DNA from: a virus
IMG/VR virus record: IMGVR_UViG_3300025466_000211
Span: 1-20,897 of that record
Strand: one strand, 5' to 3'
Length of the DNA: 20,897 nucleotides
A model generated the notes under the pieces. It was not told the DNA's origin, ran no database searches, and worked only from the letters and a program-made list of their open reading frames with translations. Position numbers and translations under genes: made by a program. Every line of letters starts with the position of its first letter. The stretch's first letter is position 1. Shown here in pieces: positions 10,101-19,100 of this stretch.

Positions 10101-13100
10101 ATGCAGGGTGGAATGTTTATAGATTTACAGATTTAAAAATTAGAGTAACTGATGTTACCTATGCTAACAAAATATTGATAATTACGTGCGAGAATATTGT
10201 ACCTCTTAAATCGGGAGATTACATAGGATTAGCACAAGTAGCTAATTTGGCAGGCTTCTATCAAATTGCTGATGTATCGTTGAATACAATAACATTAACA
10301 ACATCTGTTTCTAATTTTGTAGCACCATTTACTCAACAGAATGAATTGGTAATTTACGGACTAGTTCCGCAACGTGTAACATCAATAGACACACTGGATA
10401 ATCTACTATTAACGCATCTAAAACCAAATACACTAGTGTGGACTGATGACGATGGCACAGGTAGTTGGGCTACTTGGCAATATAATCCGATCTATAAATT
10501 TTCAAATATTGAAAACCCTCAGTCAGAGTTAATGTATGGACTCGGATCAAATCTTGCAATCAGTAGTAATAATTTTATTTTAGTAGTTGGCAATAATGAC
10601 GGACGTATGATGATCTATGATAAGATCGGTGTAAATGTTCCTTGGATTGAAAGATGTTATTTAGATCAGCCATCTCTTTCAATCATACATCCTCTTATTC
10701 CTAGTCAAACTCCAGTGGCAAGTGATATAGCTACAGTGCTAGCTTTAAGCTCGGATGGTGAATGGTTTGCCGCAGGTAGTCCGTTAGTTGGATATATTGC
10801 TACATCTTACAGAGGTGATTGGTCAAACACTGTTAATAACTATGCCGAGGGAGACATTGTAACACTTCCTCAAACTATCGGATATGCGTATTATCAAGCA
10901 ATTAATACAGTACCGGTAAACAGTGAGCCTAGCGCAACATCATTGTACTGGCAACTAATACCTTATATTCCAGCAGATACAAAGCTAGGATCTAATTCTA
11001 CGCATCCTGGACAAGGTGTTGTTTCTTTATACAAAAAAGATTCCAATAATCAATTTACGTTAGTTGATTCTTTTGTTAGTCCACAACCGGCAGACAACGA
11101 AAACTTTGGTGCAAGTATTGCTTTTGGTAACAATGTTATGTACATTAGTGCAACTGGTGCTAATAATAACACTGGCAAAATATACAAATTAAATTATAAA
11201 ACACTTGTACTAGCATCTGCATCATACAATCCTGTTGGCAGTTCTTTAAGTACTATTGTTGTTTCGTCCACACATGGTATACGAGCCGGTATGGTAGTAC
11301 AAGGAACAGGATTTACCAACAATCAAACAGTATTTTATGTATTAACTAGATTAGAATTTAAAAACGATGTGTCATTAGGTCCATTTAAATTATCTTCTGG
11401 AGTTGAACAATCTATTCAACCTGGAATGTTTGTAACTGGTGCCAATATTATAACTGAAACAACCGTTGTCAATGCCGGACAGTCGACAGCATTAGATGGT
11501 ACAACAGTAAATTATGTAATTGTACAAAGTACACAAGATTTAAGTCCTAATATTACACAGGTAACATTCGGCGGAGTTAATGTATTAACATTTACCGCAA
11601 CAGCAGTGGTAAGTTTACAAACGTTAGTTTTAGATAATATACCAGACAGCCAACCAAGCGGATTTTTAAATTTTGTAACAACTAATTGGACATACGACTG
11701 GACTAGTCAACCGCCTTCTGGATCAGCTCCAGGCAGCAACTTTGGAAGTTTGCTAACTATAAGCAAGGATGCAAATACACTTGCAGTATCAAGTACCCTG
11801 ATATCTGGTAGTACATCAACCGGATCAGTATCCATTTATAAAAATCCTAGTAACGGTTTCACTAGCCCACAAATTATTTCTAGCCATGCGAATGATTTAA
11901 GATTTGGCAATAGTGTGACAATATCAGATACTGGCAATTATATTGCAATAGCAAATGATAGTGCATCGTCTGGAGTGTCTGCAAATCAAGGCAGTGTAAC
12001 TGTGTATAAAAATACTTCTACAGGATATGTATTTTATCAATCATTAGTTAATCATATACCTGAAACAGATGGTCAGTTCGGTAATAAAATTGCCTTTATG
12101 AACGACCATGACACACTTGTAGTCTATAGTAAAAATGGTGATACACAAACTTCAACCACTTTTGACGTAACAGTCGGCGGGAAAGTTGAAACTACGTTTG
12201 ATAAAACTTCTACCAACTTTATAACAACACAACTTAACAATGGTAGAGTTGATGTCTATGATATGTATAACACTAAATGGGTGTTTAGTGAAAGCCTAGC
12301 ACCGGTTGTAAATACCAACGTAGGTTATGGTACTGGATTAGCAGTAAGCTCAAATAATATTATTGTTAGTGCGCCGCTAGTATTAGGTAATAACTCAACA
12401 ACAGGTGCGCTATATGAATATAGTAAACCATTAAATTCTCAAACATGGAATATATTTAGAAATGAAGTTAAGAGAGCCGACGTTACTAAAATTAAAAAAG
12501 CATTTTTGTATAATAAAAAATTAGGAAAATTATTAACTTACTTAGATATTATTGATCCTTTGCAAGGTAAAATTGCAGGCCCCGCAGAAGAAGAGTTATC
12601 TTACAAAACATTTTATGATCCAGCAATCTATTCTCAAGGCACAGCAGGAACAGTTAATGCAGATGGATTCTGGGCCGATCAACAAGTGGGACAGTTGTGG
12701 TGGGATTTAAGAACTGCTAAGTTTCTTGACAACAGCATTAGTGATATTGTATATAGAACAAATTCGTGGAGTGCGCTTGCTGCCGGTGCAAGTGTTGATG
12801 TATACGAGTGGATAGCAACTACATTGCAACCTTCGCAATGGGATACACAACAAGGAACTTCAACAGGTCTAGCGTTGGGTATTAGCGGAACTAGTTTGTA
12901 CGGCAATTCAGCATATTCTGTTATACAAAAATTTGACAATGTTAGTAAGACATTTAAAAATACTTATTACTATTGGGTTAAAAATAAAACAATTACTCCA
13001 AATGTTGCTGGTAGAAATATAAGCGCAAATAGTGTAGCTAATCTAATTGCAGACCCCCGAGGTCAAGGTTATACTTGTTTAGGCATAACCAGTACAAGTT

Positions 13101-16100
13101 CATTTGTTCTTGTAAATGCCGCGCAGTACTTACATGAATCAGATGTTGCATTAGCTATAGAATATTGGACTATTGATAAAACTGATCAAAACATACATAG
13201 CCAATGGTCATTGATTAGTAATGACTCTATTGTTGAGCTACCACATAATATTGAACAAAAATGGATCGATAGTTTATGCGGTATAGATCAAGGCGGCCGA
13301 GCTGTTCCGGATCCCCAGTTACCGGTTAAACTACGTTATGGTATTGAGAATAGACCTCGTCAAGGTATGTTTGTAAATCGTATCGAAGCATTAAAAGAAT
13401 TGGTTGAAAATATTAATATCATTCTACAAAAAAATCAAATAGTAGAAACTACAGATATTTCTGATCTAGAAAAATTTGATCCAGCACCAAAAACTATTAG
13501 TGGTTTGTATGATATTGCATTTGATAATAATACAGAACTATCCTATGCAAACGTCGGATCGTTTACCGCTCCTATGCTAACGCCGATTATCACTAATGGA
13601 AGAATTACTGGAGTTACTATTGTAGCAGCCGGATTTGGTTATGTTAACGCACCATACGTTACTGTTCTTGGTACTGGTGAGGGTGCAATTATTCGTACTG
13701 TGATCAATTCGATAGGAAAAATAACTGGTGTAACTATTATTAATTCTGGAGAAGGATATAGTAGTTCAACAGAATGTCTCGTTCGCAGTTACTCTGCTCT
13801 AATAAAAAGCGATGATACTGCAAGCGGTGCTTGGAGTATTGTATCCTATAATACTACTAGTAAACTCTGGACTCGATCATCAACACAGTCATATGACGTG
13901 AGAAAATATTGGAGATATGCTGATTGGTTTGGCTCATATACAGATCCAACTTCTGGAAAAATACTGTTCACAGCTACACAATTTACTGCTCCGGATTTTT
14001 CAGTTGCAACATTAAATGAATTAAATTCAATTGGTGCAACAGTTGGAGAAACAGTTAAAGTTAGAACGGTAGGTACCGGTGGATGGTTGTTGTTATACAA
14101 ATATGCTAACTCTACAAGTGTAGATTGGACACAATCTTACGCTACTGTTGCTATACAAAATGGAACGGTCCAGTTTAACTCAAATCTATATTCTTTCTCT
14201 GGAACTGATATAGGTTATGATTCTAACATATTTGATAACAGTGAATTTGATGTGGAAGCAAGCACTGAATTACGAATTATCTTAACTGCAATTAAACATA
14301 AGATTTTAATCGGCGACTTAAAACAGTCTTATCTAAACTTATTCTTAAGCAGTGTTCGATATGCACATAGCGAACAACCATTTATAGATTGGATTTTTAA
14401 AACAAGTTTCATCCGCGCCACACATAATGTCGGAGCATTGAATCAACCTGTTAATTATCCTGTTGATAATTTAAGTAACTTCCAAGATTATGTTGCAGAG
14501 GTTAAACCTTACAGAACTAAAATTAGAGAATATATTAGCGATTATACTGCGTTAGATTCTAGTTCTAGCTCAGTGACTGACTTTGATTTGCAACCTACAT
14601 TTGAAGGTACTAGCGTTACTGCCATCAACGTTACTGCATCTAATAATATGATTGTAAGTTCCGATTCAAATGTTCAAAAATATCCTTGGAAATTTTGGTT
14701 AGATAATGTAGGCTATAAGATACTTGAAATTAATGTTACTAATGGTGGTAATGGATATGTTAATGTTCCGCAAGTAGTTATTACTAGTCATAGCGGAGCA
14801 GGAGCAGTTGCAACTGCATTTATTGCAAATGGTATTGTTACTAGAGTAGTAGTTGTTTCTAGTGGTAGTGGCTATTTGTCTGCGCCAACAATTACATTTA
14901 ATGGCGGTCTCGGCGCTAATGGAACGTCTGCTAAAGCAGTGGCTATTATAGGTGACAGCTTGGTTAGAACAAATCTAATCGGATTAAAATTTGATAGGAT
15001 TGATCAATCATACTATATGACAACGTTAGAGCAAGTTGATAAATTTGTTGGAATATATCCTCGATTACAATTTGCATTGTCTTGGGCTCCGGATGTTCGT
15101 ATCGGACAATCAAAAGTTACCATAAATGGTACACAAATTCTTAGAGAATTGTACACCATCGCAGTGATTAAATCAACTACTAATGGATACACACAGTACA
15201 CTGGTACTATTACCTTTGTCACTGCTCCAGCTACTGGAAGTAAGATTGTAGTTACTTACAGTAAAGATATGTCAGTATTATCTGCTACAGATCGTATTCA
15301 ATTCTATTATAATCCTACAACAGGACAATTAGGAAAAGATTTATCTCAGTTAATGCTTGGTATCGATTATGGTGGGGTACAAGTTAACGGATTAGGATTT
15401 AATGTAAGCGGCGGTTGGGGGTCATCACCGTTCTACTCAGAAGCCTGGGCTAACAGAGATCCAAATTTCAACGACTATTATGTACAAGTAGGAGCAAACT
15501 CTCATGTGTTTGTATTACCATACGAACCGCCTGTAGGAACAAATATTAACATTTATTATGTTAGACAAAAAACATTCTCGTACATTTCAAATGGTGCATC
15601 AACTGGTTACTCATTTGATTTAAATATGATGTCACCAAGAGTTACTGTACAATCTGTAGATACTACTACCAATGTTTCTAGTACATATCAAAAAACTGGA
15701 AGCGGTGGTTTCACTCTTAAAGTTGCAAGTACCGCCGGAGTTGTTGCTGGTATGGGTGTGTACGGTCAAGGATTTTTATCTAGACAGCAGATTCTTAAAG
15801 TAGTTGATAGCACAACATTAACCTTAACAGAGATTCCAGATAACATAACTTTACAAAGAACTTACACTACTGTAGGAAGTTCGTTTTCGACTATTAAATT
15901 ATCAGATACTACAGGTATTCTTCCTGGCATGATTATTACAGCGAATGTAACAATAACACCGGCATTCCCTGAAACGCCATACCAAGTTCCTGCTTTTGTA
16001 TCTGGACAAAAAGTATTAAGTGTTATTGATCTAACAACAATTACAATAAGCGCAATTCCGGATGTTCCATTATTAAACGGCAATAATGTAACATTTACTT

Positions 16101-19100
16101 CAGTTCCTACTCAAGGAGATCTATTAGTATTTTCAAACATAGCTGGAAGTTTTGTATTAAAACTTAATAGTGTAACTGGATTAAAAGCAGGTGATGTTGT
16201 TACAAGTGCCGGTACTAATTTTACGTATGATACTGTTATTGCACCTAATGGTGTTGATACTGCAAATAATTGTGTTACTTTGAATCAAGTATTGTTAACA
16301 AACATTCCAAGTGGTAATCCAATAACATTTACAAGAACACTTATTGAACCAGTCGATGTTATTATTAGTGCATCGGGAACAATTCTTTTATCAAATCCGT
16401 ATTCGTCTGGTACAATTATTACTGGCGGCACTGGATATTCAGTATCAGACATCTTAACTGTAGTTGGCGGAACACATTCAATAGCCGCGCAGATAAAAGT
16501 TACAGCAGTTGCGATGGGAGTAATTACTCGATTTAGTATCATTAACCAGGGAGAGTATTCAACTGTTCCACCAAATCCTATAACAGTAACAGGCGGAACT
16601 GGAACCGGAGCAACATTTGCTCTAACTAGTGTTAGTGTTACTGGAACTTACCAGCCTACTAAACTAGACGATCCAAATTATAATTCTGTTAGCTTAGGAT
16701 TGTGGACAGTTGGAACTAGCTATGCTGTAGGTGATGTAGTTACTGTACGATCTAATCGTTACATTTGCCTAGTAGCCAATACTGCGTCTGGTTTGTTTAA
16801 TACTTCGTTCTCAGCAGGTTATTGGAGATTAATTAATCCAAATGCTATTATGCCAACACCAGTAATTGGAACTTCGGTAATTACCAGTACAGTTGACGGC
16901 GGCTATGGCGCAAGATTACAAGTGTCCTTTACATCAGTTGATGATGGTGGATCAGCAAGTTCATCCGCACCAAGCTCTACACTAGATGGTAGCATCATTG
17001 ATAATCAAATTACTAACGTTATAGAATTACCATCTACGTTCGTAGTATATGATGGTGACGAATTTATTCTAAGACAAGATACTAGTGATGGATCTATACC
17101 AACGTCTGATGCAGATTATGATACTGCAATAACTGGTGGAGACCTAGCCTACTCAACTGCAACAGGTATACTTGCTGATGATATAATCATTGACGGTGAC
17201 GGATTAGTTACTTCAACAACTAGCCCTGCTCCAGAAGAAGTAGTTCCAGGTCAAGTTGTTGATACACTAGCTATTAAAGTTTATGACAAAGTGTCGACTG
17301 GTTCTGCTAGTATTAAAGCAATTAACCATATTGCTGACGGAATTACAGCCGTATACAGTATTGGTCAAACACCTAATAGTCAGCGAGCTGTTATTGTTAA
17401 AGTTGATTCTAACATAGTAACCTATAATACAGATTATACAGTTAATTATCAATCGGCTGAAATTATTTTTAATACAGTTCCAACAGTAAATTCACTTATT
17501 AGTATTTTTAGTATAGGATTTAATGGAAGTAATATTTTAGATATTGATTATTTTGTCGGCGATGGTACTACAACTGAATTTATTACAAGAGCAAATTGGG
17601 AAACCTCTATAACCTCATTAATCTATCTAAATGGACAACCGGCTAATCCTGCTATCTTTAAAACAGATAGTACTTATAATTTTTCTAATGCTATTGGATT
17701 GCGATTTGCAGTACCACCAAATGCTGGAGATCTAATTAACTATATTATTGTTAATGGAAATCAACAGACATTTGCAGTGACAAAAACAGAAAATATAATG
17801 TCTGATGGAGTAACGCCAACATACACATTACAATATCCAATTGGTGATATATTGCCTAACGAATCTAATATGATTGTGCGTATAGGACAAAATATTCTAA
17901 AAGCACCAAATAACAGTTATTTCTCAATCGGCAGTAACAGATTAAATTATGTTATTGATCCGACAAAGGTTGCACCATTTTCTCCAACTTCAAACTTGGT
18001 AATATATGCTGGCGGAAATATATTAAGACAAGGATCTGACTATTCAGTCGATCCAAGCGGCTTTACAGTTAAAATAACTAAAGCAATTTATTCTAAGTAT
18101 ACTGGACAACAACTAATTATCAGTGTGCTACCAACAAATGTACCAACGTATAGTTATAATCAAACATCTGGACAAATTACATTCAGCCCGATTCCATCTA
18201 TGGGGCAATCAGTTGAAATAATCAGTTCATATAAACAAGATATATTAGATATTCAGCGAACTGACATTAACTATACTTCGGCTATTACAGTGACTCCTGG
18301 TACACAAGAGTTTTATACTTACAATTCTATCGGTGGCGGATTAATAACACTTGACAGACCTGTAATCGATAATCAATATATTTGGGTTATTAAAAACAGC
18401 ACATTGCTAACTCCGGGTATCGACTATAAATTAAATGAAGACTTACAATCAATCCAGTTGGCAAATCCTCCTGTTCTTAATGATACAGTTACCTTAATGA
18501 CGTTTGGTAGCAATGTATTACCATCTTCAAGTATTTCTTACATGCAATTTAAAGATATGTTAAATCGTGTTTCTTATAAGAGATTAAATGCTACCAAGAG
18601 AACGACACTAGCAGAAGATTTACATTGGAATGATACACAAATTGTACTAGCGGATGCCAGTAACTTAGATCAGCCAAACCGTGCCAATAACAAACCTGGT
18701 ATTATTGAAATTCGAGGAGAACGTATTGAGTATTTCTCTATCAGCGGAAATGTTTTAAGTCAACTGCGTAGAGGCACATTAGGCACAGGTGTATATAATT
18801 TAAATAAAACAGGTACATTTGTGCAAGGTATTGGAGCAAGTGAGACTATTCCATATACAGACACTACTACTACTGAAGTTATTACATCGCCAGGCGGCAC
18901 AACAATTGAATTAGGATTTACTCCGGGTATAGCAGTTGGGTCAACATATAAAGGTTCTGTGCTATCAACACTTGCAGAAACTCAATCTTTGGCAGCTAAA
19001 TCTGTAGAAGTATTTGTTGGTGGGTATATTTCTACTGGAAATTGGACTGAAGCTACTAGTTATTCAATCGGGGATATTGTTAATGTAGGACCTTATACAT

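Noticed and set aside
12679-17452. Several minus-strand frames of 61-86 residues within the giant gene
   Set aside because: They are antisense shadows of a conserved coding region in a one-strand phage module. None has recognisable motifs.
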